Positions 34,173 to 43,147 are shown, numbered from the stretch's first letter. The stretch is 64,000 nucleotides of DNA from Nocardioides pini (GCF_026712185.1 NZ_JAPPUX010000001.1:186001-250000); one strand, 5' to 3'. The notes: generated by a model not told the origin, from the letters alone. Program-made: numbers and translations.

Positions 34173-35134
34173 CGGCCCTGCCCATGGACGTGCTGCACGT
34201 CTTCTCCATCCCGCTGCGCACCAGGTTCCGCGGCATCACCGTGCGCGAGGGGGTGCTCCTGCGCGGCGACGCCGGGTGGGGGGAGTGGTCGCCGTTCCTG
34301 GAGTACGACGACGCGACCGCGCGCCCGTGGCTCGCCTGCGCCCGCGAGGCCGCCGACGTGGGGTGGCCGGAGCCGCTCCGGGACGCCGTGCCCGTCAACG
34401 TCACCGTCCCGGCCACCGACCCCGAGCGCGCGCACGCCATCGTCACCGCCGGGGGCTGCCGCACGGCCAAGGTCAAGGTCGCCGAGCCCGGCCAGGTGCT
34501 GGCCGACGACCTGGACCGCGTCGAGGCCGTGCGCGACGCGCTCGGGCCCGACGGCCTGGTGCGGGTCGACGCCAACGGGGCGTGGGACGTCGACGAGGCG
34601 GTCCGCGCGATCGCCGCGATCGACCGCGCCGCAGGCGGTCTGGAGTACGTCGAGCAGCCGGTGTGGGACGTCGAGGACCTCGCCGTCGTACGCCGTCGGG
34701 TGGACGTCCCGGTGGCCGCCGACGAGTCGATCCGCCGGGCCGAGGACCCCTACCGGGTCCGCGACCTCGAGGCCGCCGACGTCGCCGTCCTGAAGGTGCA
34801 GCCGCTCGGCGGGGTGCGCGCGTGCCTGCGCATCGCCGAGGACATCGGCCTGCCCGTCGTGGTCTCCAGCGCCGTCGAGTCGAGCGTCGGCATCGCCGCG
34901 GGGGTCGCCCTCGCGGCCGCGCTGCCCGAGCTCCCCCACGCGTGTGGGCTCGCGACCGTGCAGCTGCTGAGCGACGACGTGGTCGCCGATCCGCTGCTGC
35001 CGGTCGACGGCATGCTGCGCGTGGGCCGGCCCGACGTGGACGACGCAGCCCTGGCGCGGCTGGCGGCCGACGCCGACCGGGTCGCCCACTGGCGCGACCG
35101 GCTCGCGTCGGTAGGGCAGGATCGGCCCTCGTGA
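34169..35134 (+). CDS. menC: o-Succinylbenzoate synthase
   Basis: Enolase-superfamily dehydratase forming o-succinylbenzoate. 321 residues; catalytic KxK in TAKVKVAE (K101, K103), metal ligands D134 (RVDANGAW), E162 (YVEQP) and D185 (AADES), and K209 in VLKVQPLGG. GTG 34169 overlaps the menE stop; an ATG at 34184 would drop five residues. GTGA overlap with menD. Confidence 0.93.
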   Translation: MTALPMDVLHVFSIPLRTRFRGITVREGVLLRGDAGWGEWSPFLEYDDATARPWLACAREAADVGWPEPLRDAVPVNVTVPATDPERAHAIVTAGGCRTAKVKVAEPGQVLADDLDRVEAVRDALGPDGLVRVDANGAWDVDEAVRAIAAIDRAAGGLEYVEQPVWDVEDLAVVRRRVDVPVAADESIRRAEDPYRVRDLEAADVAVLKVQPLGGVRACLRIAEDIGLPVVVSSAVESSVGIAAGVALAAALPELPHACGLATVQLLSDDVVADPLLPVDGMLRVGRPDVDDAALARLAADADRVAHWRDRLASVGQDRPS

Positions 35135-36732
35135 ACCCGTCCACCCGGCTGGCCAGGGACGTCGTCACGGCACTGCGCGGCTCCCGGGTCCGCGAGGTCG
35201 TGGTGGCCCCCGGGTCGCGCAATGCCCCGCTGTCCTTCGCGCTCTACGACGCCGCGCTGGCGGGAGGGCTCCGGCTGCACACCCGCATGGACGAGCGGAC
35301 CGCCGCCTTCCTCGCCCTGGGCCTGGCCAAGGTGTCCGGCGAGCCGGCGGCCGTCGTGTGCACGTCGGGGACGGCGGTGGCCAACCTCGTCCCCGCGGTG
35401 ATGGAGGCGGCCCACGCGGGGGTGCCCCTGGTCGTCGTCACCGCCGACCGGCCGGCGCGCCTGCGCGGCACCGGCGCCAACCAGACCACCGACCAGGCCG
35501 GGATCTTCGGCCCCTTCGCCCGGACGCTCGACGTCGCCGCGGCCGACCTCGGCGAGCTGCTGGCGTTCGTGCGCACCCACCGCCACACCCGGCCGGTGCA
35601 CCTCAACGTCCAGCTCGACGAGCCCCTGCTCCCCGACGACGGCTGGGACGGGGGAGAGGTCCCGGACTGGACCGACACCGACCCCGGTCCGGTGCAGTCG
35701 AGCGAGCTGCTCGACCACGGTCCGCGCACCGTCGTCGTCGCGGGCGACGACGCAGGCCCGATCGCTCGGGTGATCGCCGAGCGGGCGGCCTGGCCGCTGC
35801 TCGCCGAGCCGTCGAGCGGCTGCCGCACCGGTGACAACGCGATCCGCACCTACCGGCTGCTCCTCGGTGGTGAGCTCGGCCGGCAGGTCGAGCGGGTCGT
35901 CGTCCTGGGCCACCCGACGCTCTCGCGCCCGGTCGCGCGGCTGCTCGCCCGCGACGACGTCGAGGTCGTCTCCGCCCGGCACCGCGGCCTGTGGACCGAC
36001 CGTCCCTTCGCCGTCGACGCCGAGTGCGACCACGTGCTGGTGCACGACGCCGTGGACCGCTCCTGGTTCGAGGCCTGGAAGGAGGCGGACCGCGCCACGT
36101 CGCGCGGCCTCGACCGCCTCCTCGCCGCGGAGGCCGACCTCACGCCGTACGAGGTGGCCGGCGCGGTCAGCCGCGCGCTCCCGGCGGGCGGCCTGCTCGT
36201 CGTCGGCGCGTCGAACCCCGTGCGCGACCTCGACCTCATGGTCGCCCGCTACGAGGTGGGTGGCCGCCGCAAGGTCATCGCCAACCGTGGCCTGGCCGGG
36301 ATCGACGGCACCATCAGCTCCGCGATCGGCGCCGCGCTGGGACGGCCGCGGTCCACGCGCGCGCTGGCCCTGATGGGTGACGTGACGTTCCTGCACGACA
36401 CCACCGGTCTCTTTCTCGGCCCGCGCGAGGAGCGTCCCGACCTGACGATCGTGGTGGTCAACGACGACGGCGGGTCGATCTTCGCGACGCTCGAGCAGGG
36501 CGCGCCGGAGCACGCCGACCGCTTCGACACGCTGTTCGGCACTCCGCACGGTGTCGACCTCGCGAGCCTGTGCGCGGCCGCGCGGGTGCCGCACCTGCGG
36601 GTCACCGGCCTGCCCGAGCTGGAGCAGGCCCTCGCGACGCCGAACGGCGGCATCGAGGTCGTCGAGGCCCGCGTGCGCCGCGACAACCGCGCGGAGCTGG
36701 ACGCAAAGATCCGCGCCCTGGTCCTCCCCTGA
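35131..36732 (+). CDS. menD: 2-Succinyl-5-enolpyruvyl-6-hydroxy-3-cyclohexene-1-carboxylate synthase
   Basis: Thiamine diphosphate enzyme joining isochorismate (from MenF, 38783) and 2-oxoglutarate. 533 residues: VVVAPGSRNAPLSFAL, the cofactor-activating E55 in RMDERTAAF, and the ThDP/Mg motif ALMGDVTFLHDTTGLF through VVVNDDGGSIF. GTGA overlap with menC. Its last codons form the 5' arm of a very large hairpin (36708-36761). MenH and MenB genes are not in this window. Confidence 0.95.
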   Translation: MNPSTRLARDVVTALRGSRVREVVVAPGSRNAPLSFALYDAALAGGLRLHTRMDERTAAFLALGLAKVSGEPAAVVCTSGTAVANLVPAVMEAAHAGVPLVVVTADRPARLRGTGANQTTDQAGIFGPFARTLDVAAADLGELLAFVRTHRHTRPVHLNVQLDEPLLPDDGWDGGEVPDWTDTDPGPVQSSELLDHGPRTVVVAGDDAGPIARVIAERAAWPLLAEPSSGCRTGDNAIRTYRLLLGGELGRQVERVVVLGHPTLSRPVARLLARDDVEVVSARHRGLWTDRPFAVDAECDHVLVHDAVDRSWFEAWKEADRATSRGLDRLLAAEADLTPYEVAGAVSRALPAGGLLVVGASNPVRDLDLMVARYEVGGRRKVIANRGLAGIDGTISSAIGAALGRPRSTRALALMGDVTFLHDTTGLFLGPREERPDLTIVVVNDDGGSIFATLEQGAPEHADRFDTLFGTPHGVDLASLCAAARVPHLRVTGLPELEQALATPNGGIEVVEARVRRDNRAELDAKIRALVLP

Positions 36733-36761
36733 GACAGGGGGAGCGGACCAGGGCGCGGATC
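36708..36761. terminator. Long hairpin built from the menD 3' end
   Basis: GATCCGCGCCCTGGTCC (36708-36724) pairs perfectly with GGACCAGGGCGCGGATC (36745-36761); inside, TCCCC pairs with GGGGA, with a 2-base GC bulge and an 8-base loop that contains the menD stop. A 22-bp stem in all. Likely terminator for menD and, from the other strand, for the convergent GH16 gene. Confidence 0.75.
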
Positions 36762-36796
36762 GTCGTGCCGGGTGAGTCAGCGACTCACGACGTGAC

Positions 36797-37996
36797 TCAG
36801 GGCTGCGGGGTCTCCCACACGCGGACCCAGTCGACGTACATGTGCTGCGGGAGCTTCTTGTCGGACATCTCCAGCGCCTCGTAGTCGGAGGCGAGCAGGC
36901 TCAGGATGAGGTACTGGCGGGCCTTCGAGACGCGGGCCGACGTGCGCCAGGTCTCCTTGCCGTCGATGCGGAAGATGATCGTCTTGGGCGTCCACTGGAC
37001 CGAGAAGACGTGGTAGTTCTTCGACCAGCCGTCCTTCTTGTTCGCCAGGAACGACTTCGAGTCCTTGATCCACGAGCCGGTCTTGATCAGGCGCTTGCCC
37101 TTGTACCAGTGGATGAAGCTGGTGAGGCCACCCTGCGGGTGCTTGTCGCCGAAGTACTCGATGATGTCGATCTCGTGGCCGTCGCTGCCCGGGCCGTTGC
37201 CGCCGTTGGGCTGCGACCAGAAGCTGGCGTGCTGACCCTGGAGCTTCTGCATCTTGATGCGGGCGGCGGCGACGCCGTAGCGGAAGTCGAAGGTGTTCTC
37301 GGTGCCCACGTGGCCGTTGAGGCGGTAGGAGATCTTCTTCTTGAGCTTGCGCGAGGTGGCCTTGCACTTGCCCTTGGCGGACTTGTCCTTGATGACGCTC
37401 AGGCGCAGTGTGCCGCCGCCGACCTTGACGGCCTTCGGGGAGCCCTTCGAGCACTTGCGCTTGCTCTGCGGCTCGTACTTCTGGCCGCGCATGCCCCACA
37501 CCTGGCTCAGCGAGCTGCCGGAGAACTCGTCGCTGAAGGTCGGGGTCAGCCACTGCGTGGTGTCGGCGGAGGTGCTGGAGACCTCCTTGAGGCCCTTGAA
37601 CTTCTGGGCGGTGACGCGGTAGGTCACGGCGGCGCCTCCGCTGGAGACCGCGGCCTTGAAGTTGGCGTCGCCGGACTTCTCCTGCTTGGCGGTGCCGACC
37701 TTCTTCCAGGATGTCCCGTCGAGGCGCTCGAGGACCACCTTGCGGCCGACCTTGACCGGCTTGATGGTCGCGGTGACGGCGGCCTTGGCGGAGTCGGCGC
37801 TGGCGGTGCGCTTGCCCTGCTGGACGATCTGCGGGAGCACCTCCACCGAGATCTTCTGGCCGGCCTTCTTGGTCACCGACGAGGTCGCGGGGCGGGCCGC
37901 GGTGTCGGTGGCCGAGCCGGTCTCGACCGTCAGGAGCAGGGACGCGGGCAGGAGCAGCGCGGCGGCGCTGCCTGCGAGCACGCGGCGTGCAGACAT
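36797..37996 (-). CDS. Secreted glycoside hydrolase family 16 protein
   Basis: 399 residues: signal peptide (MSARRVLAGSAAALLLPASL), a Lys/Val-rich beta domain of about 110 residues, then a GH16 jelly-roll with HEIDIIEYFG (nucleophile E275, D277, acid/base E280) and the C-terminal YVDWVRVWE strand. Family members cut beta-1,3 or beta-1,3-1,4 glucans or agar/carrageenan; the exact glycan is not readable. ATG 37996 has GAAGAGAG 6 bases upstream; the longer frame to 38050 adds no signal features. Confidence 0.88.
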   Translation of the reverse strand: MSARRVLAGSAAALLLPASLLLTVETGSATDTAARPATSSVTKKAGQKISVEVLPQIVQQGKRTASADSAKAAVTATIKPVKVGRKVVLERLDGTSWKKVGTAKQEKSGDANFKAAVSSGGAAVTYRVTAQKFKGLKEVSSTSADTTQWLTPTFSDEFSGSSLSQVWGMRGQKYEPQSKRKCSKGSPKAVKVGGGTLRLSVIKDKSAKGKCKATSRKLKKKISYRLNGHVGTENTFDFRYGVAAARIKMQKLQGQHASFWSQPNGGNGPGSDGHEIDIIEYFGDKHPQGGLTSFIHWYKGKRLIKTGSWIKDSKSFLANKKDGWSKNYHVFSVQWTPKTIIFRIDGKETWRTSARVSKARQYLILSLLASDYEALEMSDKKLPQHMYVDWVRVWETPQP

Positions 37997-38046
37997 GTAG
38001 GACTCTCTTCGTCTCGGGTGCGATTTGGTGATTCCCCCAGGGCACT

Positions 38047-38108
38047 CCACCCGTCGGAGGCTGCCCCACCCTAACCTTCTGCCCCACCCGTACGACGATT
38101 CCCCACCC
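38047..38108. repeat. Four phased CCACCC repeats in a divergent promoter region
   Basis: CCACCC at 38047, 38066, 38084 and 38103, steps of 19, 18 and 19 bases, between the GH16 gene (minus) and the metallo-hydrolase gene (plus). Three copies share CCCCACCC. Looks like a set of regulator sites. Confidence 0.5.
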
Positions 38109-38120
38109 GTGGGGCGCGCC

Positions 38121-38126
38121 TAGCAT
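38121..38126 (+). promoter_or_regulatory. -10 box TAGCAT, leaderless start of the metallo-hydrolase gene
   Basis: TAGCAT, seven bases, ATG 38134. It supports ATG 38134 over the in-frame ATG at 38125, which would lie inside the box. Confidence 0.5.
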
Positions 38127-38133
38127 GGGGTCC

Positions 38134-38769
38134 ATGCGGATCACGAAGTTCGGCCACGCGTGCGTCCGGGTCCAGGGCGACGGCGGTGTCGTCGTCATCG
38201 ACCCGGGCGTCTTCACCGACCCGGGCGCGCTCGACGGCGCGGACGCGGTCCTGATCACCCACGAGCACGCCGACCACGTGCATCCCGACCACCTGCGCGG
38301 CAGCGGCGTGCCGATCTGGACCATCGCCGCCGTCGAGCGGCTCCTGCGCGAGCAGGCACCCGAGGTGGCCGACCGGGTCACGGTCGTGCGGCCCGGCGAC
38401 CGGCTCGAGGTCGCGGGCACGGCCGTCGAGGTCGTGGGCGAGAAGCACGCGGTGATCCACCCCGACTACGACCGCTTCGACAACTCGGGCTACGTCCTGG
38501 AGTCCGGGGGCGCGAGCGTCTACCACCCCGGCGACGCGCTGACCCCGCCCGGCCGCGCGGTCGACGTGCTCCTCGCCCCGGTGAGCGCGCCGTGGCTCAA
38601 GGTCAGCGAGGCCATCGACTTCGTGCGCGAGGTCGGGGCGCCCCGGTCGATGGGCATCCACGACCGCGTCTACAGCGACATCGGCCTCGACATGGTCGCC
38701 ACCCACATGGGCAACCTGCTGCCGGAGGGCCAGGCGTTCGAGCGGCGCGAGCCGGGCCAGGACCTCTAG
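38134..38769 (+). CDS. Metallo-beta-lactamase-fold hydrolase (UlaG/YtnP-like)
   Basis: 211 residues with THEHADHVH (zinc-binding HxHxDH, H43, H45, D47, H48) and later YHPGDAL as a further metal ligand region, the pattern of small UPF0173-like metal-dependent hydrolases. Substrate unknown. It ends 13 bases before the convergent menF gene. Confidence 0.83.
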   Translation: MRITKFGHACVRVQGDGGVVVIDPGVFTDPGALDGADAVLITHEHADHVHPDHLRGSGVPIWTIAAVERLLREQAPEVADRVTVVRPGDRLEVAGTAVEVVGEKHAVIHPDYDRFDNSGYVLESGGASVYHPGDALTPPGRAVDVLLAPVSAPWLKVSEAIDFVREVGAPRSMGIHDRVYSDIGLDMVATHMGNLLPEGQAFERREPGQDL

Positions 38770-38782
38770 GCGGACCTCGGTC

Positions 38783-40024
38783 TCAGCCGGCGCCCAGCGC
38801 GTCGCGCACGGGCACGAACTTCGCCTGCGACTCCGCCAGCTCCGCCTCGGGGTCCGAGCTCGCCACGATGCCGCAGCCCGCGAAGAGCCGGACGCCGCCC
38901 TCGGTGATCATCGCGGAGCGCAGCGCGATGCCCCACTCGCCGTCGCCGGAGGCGTCCATCCAGCCGACCGGGCCGGCGTAGCGCTCGCGCGGCATCCCCT
39001 CGATCTCGGCGATCAGCCGGGTCGCGTCGACGGTAGGGGTGCCCCCGACCGCTGCCGACGGGTGGAGCGACTCGGCCAGCTGCAGCGACGTCGCGTTGTC
39101 GTGGACGACGCCGTTGACGTCGGTGGCCAGGTGCATGACGTTGGGCAGGTGGAGGACGAACGGCGCCTCCGGCACGTTCATCGACGAGCAGTGGGGCTCC
39201 AGCGCGTCGGCGACCGAGCGCACGGCGTACTCGTGCTCCTCGAGGTCCTTCGACGAGCGGGCCAGGGTGGCGGCGAGGGCGAGGTCGCGCTCGTCGTCGC
39301 CGGTACGACGGATGGTGCCGGCGAGCACCCGGGACGTCACCAGGCCGCGCTCGCGGCGCACCAGCATCTCCGGGGTGGCTCCGAACAGGCCGTCGACGTG
39401 GAAGGTCCAGCACATCTCGTACTGCGCGGCGAGCCGGTGCAGCGGCCACCGGACGTCGAGCGGCTCGTCGGTGGTCGCGACGAGGTCGCGGGCGAGCACG
39501 ACCTTCTCGAGGTCGCCGTCGGAGATCCGGCGGACGGCCTCGGCCACGACCGACATCCACTCCTCGCCGTTGCGGGCGCCGTCGGAGAAGACGAGGCCGA
39601 CGGGCGGCTCGGGGGCGGGGGCAGGCACGAGCGCGGGCGCCTCGACGGAGACGGTGGTCAGCCAGGTCCGGTCGCCGCGGCGACCCACGACGACCTGCGG
39701 GATGACGAGCACGGACTCGCCCGGCTCGTCGGCGAACGCGAAGGCCCCGAAGCAGACCAGGCCCGTGCCGGGCTCGACGACCTGGTCCTCGACCTGGGCG
39801 CGGGCGACGGTCTCGGACCACCACTTCACGGCGTCGCTGAACCGCGTGGGTCCCGACGTCTCGAGGCGGGCGGCGACCCCCCAGCCCACCAGCCCCTCGC
39901 CGCGGCGCAGCCAGCTGACCGGCTCGTGCTGCGGCAGCAGGTCGAGGAGGGGGAGATCCGCCAGGTCCACCGGGACGGTGCGCACGACGAGCGGCGGGGT
40001 GGGGGCGGACGCGGGGGTCGTCAC
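38783..40024 (-). CDS. menF: Isochorismate synthase
   Basis: Chorismate-binding enzyme that supplies isochorismate to MenD. 413 residues from GTG 40024; conserved C-terminal half with LEKVVLARDL, FGATPEMLVRRERG, LAGTIRRTGDDERD, HPSAAVGGTP and EWGIALRSAMI. Salicylate or enterobactin isochorismate synthases share this fold, but the surrounding men genes favour menaquinone. A TAGGCT box lies 8 bases before the start. Confidence 0.9.
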   Translation of the reverse strand: MTTPASAPTPPLVVRTVPVDLADLPLLDLLPQHEPVSWLRRGEGLVGWGVAARLETSGPTRFSDAVKWWSETVARAQVEDQVVEPGTGLVCFGAFAFADEPGESVLVIPQVVVGRRGDRTWLTTVSVEAPALVPAPAPEPPVGLVFSDGARNGEEWMSVVAEAVRRISDGDLEKVVLARDLVATTDEPLDVRWPLHRLAAQYEMCWTFHVDGLFGATPEMLVRRERGLVTSRVLAGTIRRTGDDERDLALAATLARSSKDLEEHEYAVRSVADALEPHCSSMNVPEAPFVLHLPNVMHLATDVNGVVHDNATSLQLAESLHPSAAVGGTPTVDATRLIAEIEGMPRERYAGPVGWMDASGDGEWGIALRSAMITEGGVRLFAGCGIVASSDPEAELAESQAKFVPVRDALGAG

Positions 40025-40032
40025 GAGGGGGG

Positions 40033-40038
40033 AGCCTA
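40033..40038 (-). promoter_or_regulatory. -10 box TAGGCT in front of menF
   Basis: On the minus strand: TAGGCT, eight bases, GTG 40024. At most a one- or two-base leader is predicted. Confidence 0.4.
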
Positions 40039-40144
40039 CGCCGCCGCGTGGCGGGGGAGGAGGGGAGATCGGCCAAACGGCGAACACGAGAGGCGTACGT
40101 CACCTAGGTTGCGTCGGTAACCGTCACCCCCTAGGAGCCCGCCC

Positions 40145-41332
40145 GTGCCTGCCCACGAATCTCCTCTCGTCCGGCTGGAGCGACACGCGCGCAACCGGGC
40201 GCTCGAGGTCGCCGTGACGGAGGTGCGCGACGGGACGTGGACCTCGCTGACGTGGAACGAGCTCTACCGGCGGGTGATCGACGGAGCCGCCGGCATGATC
40301 GAGGCGGGGGTCAACCCCGGCCAGGTCGTCGTCATCCGGGTCGCGACCGGCATCCGCCAGCTGGAGCTCGAGCTCGCCACCCGGGTCGCGGGGGCAGTGC
40401 CGCTGCTGCTCCCCGAGCACCTGGACCCGGCCGAGGTCGGCCGGCTCCTCGACGAGGTCGAGGTGCGTCTCGTCGTCGTCGACGCCGAGAGCCGGCTGAC
40501 GCTGCTGCGGCGGGCCGCCCTGGCCGACGCCCAGCTGTTCGAGTGCGACGACCGCTCGTGGGAGCGCCTGCGGGGCATGGGGCTGGAGCGGCGCAAGCGC
40601 CAGCCCGACCTGCTGTCCTGGGTCGCCACCGCCCGCGCCGGGGCCTCGTCGGCGCCGGTGCTCGGCCTGCCGCGGGAGAAGGCCCAGGCGTGGCTCTTCC
40701 GCCCCGACTGCTCCGGCGCCCTCTCCGACCTGACCGGCGACGACGTCGTCCTGCTGACCGGCGAGGCGACCGACCGCTTCACGACCGTCGCCCGCGACGC
40801 GCACCTCACGTCGGGCTGCACCCTCGCGTGGGTCGAGGACCCCGACCAGCTCGAGGGTGCCCTCGCCCACGTCCGTCCCACGCACGTGCTGCTCGACCGC
40901 AGGGCGGCCAGGGTGCTGGAGGACCTGCTCGAGGCCGCCACGGTCGACGGCGTGCCGTGGCACGCGACGCCGCGCGACGTCCTCGAGGCGATGTCGGCAC
41001 AGGTCGCCGAGGCGCGGCTGGGCTCCAAGGCGCGCAAGCTCGCCGCCGAGGTGTCCGCGCTGGCCCCGTGGTGGGGCGGCCGGCTGCAGGTGCTCGTGAT
41101 GGACGCGCGGGTCAACCGGACCGTCAGCGGCCTGGCGACGACCCACGGCTTCCGCATCCGCCGCGTCGCGCACCACCCGGCCGTCCGGCTCGAGCTGGCG
41201 CGCGAGCACGCCGTGGTCGCCGTGCCGGCGGCACTGCAGGTGGAGGCGGCGTCGGTGTCGCTCCCGCGTCGCGGCCGGGCGGGTGACGGGCTGGACTCCG
41301 CCTTCTCGCTGGCCGGCACCCCCGGCTCCTGA
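40145..41332 (+). CDS. Degenerate AMP-binding (ANL)-like protein, catalytic motifs lost
   Basis: 395 residues. The first 110 read like the start of an acyl-CoA ligase (SLTWNELYRRVIDGAAGMIE, VVVIRVATGIRQLELELATR, AVPLLLPEHLDPAEVGRLL). Where the P-loop should be, near 200-220, the sequence is VVLLTGEATDRFTTVARDAH, without TSGTTGxPKG, and no GYGxTE, TGD or A10 lysine follows; the C-terminal domain is missing. It should not make adenylates. AGGAG at 40133-40137 precedes GTG 40145. Function unknown. Confidence 0.7.
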   Translation: MPAHESPLVRLERHARNRALEVAVTEVRDGTWTSLTWNELYRRVIDGAAGMIEAGVNPGQVVVIRVATGIRQLELELATRVAGAVPLLLPEHLDPAEVGRLLDEVEVRLVVVDAESRLTLLRRAALADAQLFECDDRSWERLRGMGLERRKRQPDLLSWVATARAGASSAPVLGLPREKAQAWLFRPDCSGALSDLTGDDVVLLTGEATDRFTTVARDAHLTSGCTLAWVEDPDQLEGALAHVRPTHVLLDRRAARVLEDLLEAATVDGVPWHATPRDVLEAMSAQVAEARLGSKARKLAAEVSALAPWWGGRLQVLVMDARVNRTVSGLATTHGFRIRRVAHHPAVRLELAREHAVVAVPAALQVEAASVSLPRRGRAGDGLDSAFSLAGTPGS

Positions 41333-41350
41333 GCCGGACGGGTCAGGAGC
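41322..41350. terminator. Overlapping hairpins over the convergent stops
   Basis: CCGGCTC-ct-GAGCCGG (41322-41337) and, alternatively, GCTCCTGA...TCAGGAGC (41325-41332 with 41343-41350). Both stop codons lie inside. Probably a shared terminator. Confidence 0.5.
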
Positions 41351-42347
41351 GGTAGACGATCACCTTGTCGCCGAGCCTGACCCGGTCGAACAGCCATTCC
41401 ACGACCGCGCGGTCGCGGACGTTGACACACCCGTGGGACGCGCCGTTGTAGCCGTTGGCGGCGAAGTCGGGGGAGTAGTGCACGGCCTGGCCGCCGGAGA
41501 AGAACATCGCGAACGGCATCGGGGTGTCGTAGAGGCTCGACACGTGGTCGCGCGACTTGCGGAACACCGTGAACGCCCCCTCGCGGGTGGGCAGCTCGTC
41601 GGAGCCGAAGCGCACCTCGACGGTCTTCAGGACGGCGCCGTCGACGACCCAGCGCAGCGAGCGCGACGTCTTGTCGACGCACATCGCCCGGCCGGTGAGG
41701 CAGCGCGGGTCGAGGGCCGGGCCGGTGGGCACGATGTTGAAGAGCTCGGCCTTCGTGGGCTCGCGGGTCATCTCCTTGAGCCGCGTGAGGGTGCGCCGGT
41801 CGACGGCACCTGTCACCGGGATCCGGCGCTTGGCCTGGAACCCCTCCACCGCCGTGACGGTCGCCTGCGTGTAGCGGCCGGTCACGCGGGCGTCGTACCA
41901 CCGGACCTGCTTGAGCCGGGCCTGCACCTGACGCACCCACATGCCGGTGTCCCCGCGCTGCAGCAGCGGCTTGCCGGGCGTGTAGACGTTGTGCAGCGCC
42001 TCGGTCGTGGGCGTGGTCGTGAGGCCGACGATCCTGGTCCACGTGCGCTCGTCCACGACGCCGTCGGCGGTCCAGCCGCGCCGGCGCTGGAAGGTCGCGA
42101 CGCCGTCGCGCGTCTCGCGGTCGAAGGTGTTGGTGACGACCTCGGAGTGCAGGTCGAGCTGGTGCAGCCGGCTCTGCAGCACCCGCACCCGCCACCCGGT
42201 GTCGCCCAGCTGCATCGGGGCGAAGGCGGCGCGCGAGGCGGACGGGACGCCCGCAGCGGACGCGGCGCCTGTCGCGGCGACGCCGGTGAGACCGGTCAGG
42301 GCGCAGAGCAGTGCCAGGACGAGAGCGAGTGCGCGGTGGCGTGACAT
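41343..42347 (-). CDS. Secreted L,D-transpeptidase with two peptidoglycan-binding domains
   Basis: Makes 3-3 crosslinks or attaches proteins in the wall. 334 residues: signal peptide to about ASAA; two PG_binding_1-type repeats (LGDTGWRVRVLQSRLHQLDL and RGDTGMWVRQVQARLKQV); YkuD catalytic domain with YNGASHGCVNVRD near 310 holding the nucleophile cysteine. GGGGAGGA 5 bases before ATG 42347; an upstream in-frame ATG at 42404 is rejected. Confidence 0.9.
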   Translation of the reverse strand: MSRHRALALVLALLCALTGLTGVAATGAASAAGVPSASRAAFAPMQLGDTGWRVRVLQSRLHQLDLHSEVVTNTFDRETRDGVATFQRRRGWTADGVVDERTWTRIVGLTTTPTTEALHNVYTPGKPLLQRGDTGMWVRQVQARLKQVRWYDARVTGRYTQATVTAVEGFQAKRRIPVTGAVDRRTLTRLKEMTREPTKAELFNIVPTGPALDPRCLTGRAMCVDKTSRSLRWVVDGAVLKTVEVRFGSDELPTREGAFTVFRKSRDHVSSLYDTPMPFAMFFSGGQAVHYSPDFAANGYNGASHGCVNVRDRAVVEWLFDRVRLGDKVIVYRS

Positions 42348-42436
42348 GTGGGTCCTCCCCGGGAAGCCGGCGACGGTGGTGATCATAGGGACGTACGACG
42401 ACACCCCCGCGTTGCACCTCCCGGGGTTCGGACGCC

Positions 42437-42442
42437 TACGCT
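42437..42442 (+). promoter_or_regulatory. -10 box TACGCT, leaderless start of menG
   Basis: TACGCT, CGCGAC, GTG 42449. Confidence 0.5.
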
Positions 42443-42448
42443 CGCGAC

Positions 42449-43138
42449 GTGGCCCGCGCTGACCTGGACAAGCAACCGACCGACGTACGTCGCATGTTCG
42501 ACACCGTGGCCAAGCGCTACGACCTCACCAACGACCTCATGACGGCGGGCATCCAGCGCACCTGGCGCCGGGCGATGGTCGACGCCGTCGCCCCGCAGCG
42601 CGGCGACCTGGTCCTCGACCTGGCGGCCGGCACCGGGTGCTCCAGCGAGCCCTTCGGCGCCCACGGGGCCACCGCCGTGCCGTGCGACTTCTCCGTGGGG
42701 ATGCTGCAGCAGGGCAAGAAGGACCGGCCCGCGCTGCCGTTCGTCGCCGGCGACGGGACCCGTCTGCCGTTCCTCGACGACACCTTCGACGCGGTCACGA
42801 TCTCCTACGGCCTGCGCAACTTCGTCGACCCCGTCGCGGGGCTGCGGGAGATGCTCCGCGTCACCCGCCCGGGTGGCCGCCTCGTGGTGTGCGAATTCAG
42901 CACCCCGACCAACGGTGCGCTCCGCACCCTCTACCTCGACGGCTTCATGCAGGCCCTGCCGCGGATCGCCTCGCTCACCGCGAGCGCGGCCGACGCGTAC
43001 GTCTACCTCGCCGAGTCGATCCGCGCGTGGCCCGACCAGGAGGGGCTCGCCGCGATGGTCGCCGAGGCCGGTTGGCAGCGGCCCGAGTGGCGCAACCTCA
43101 CGGGCGGCATCGTCGCCCTCCACCGCGCCACCGCCTGA
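42449..43138 (+). CDS. menG: Demethylmenaquinone methyltransferase
   Basis: SAM-dependent methyltransferase completing menaquinone (UbiE/MenG family). 229 residues: [19 protein letters not shown], the SAM loop [27 protein letters not shown] and [12 protein letters not shown]. It lies between the L,D-transpeptidase and nuoA, close to the complex I genes that use the product. Confidence 0.94.
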   Translation: MARADLDKQPTDVRRMFDTVAKRYDLTNDLMTAGIQRTWRRAMVDAVAPQRGDLVLDLAAGTGCSSEPFGAHGATAVPCDFSVGMLQQGKKDRPALPFVAGDGTRLPFLDDTFDAVTISYGLRNFVDPVAGLREMLRVTRPGGRLVVCEFSTPTNGALRTLYLDGFMQALPRIASLTASAADAYVYLAESIRAWPDQEGLAAMVAEAGWQRPEWRNLTGGIVALHRATA

Positions 43139-43147
43139 CCCATCCGC

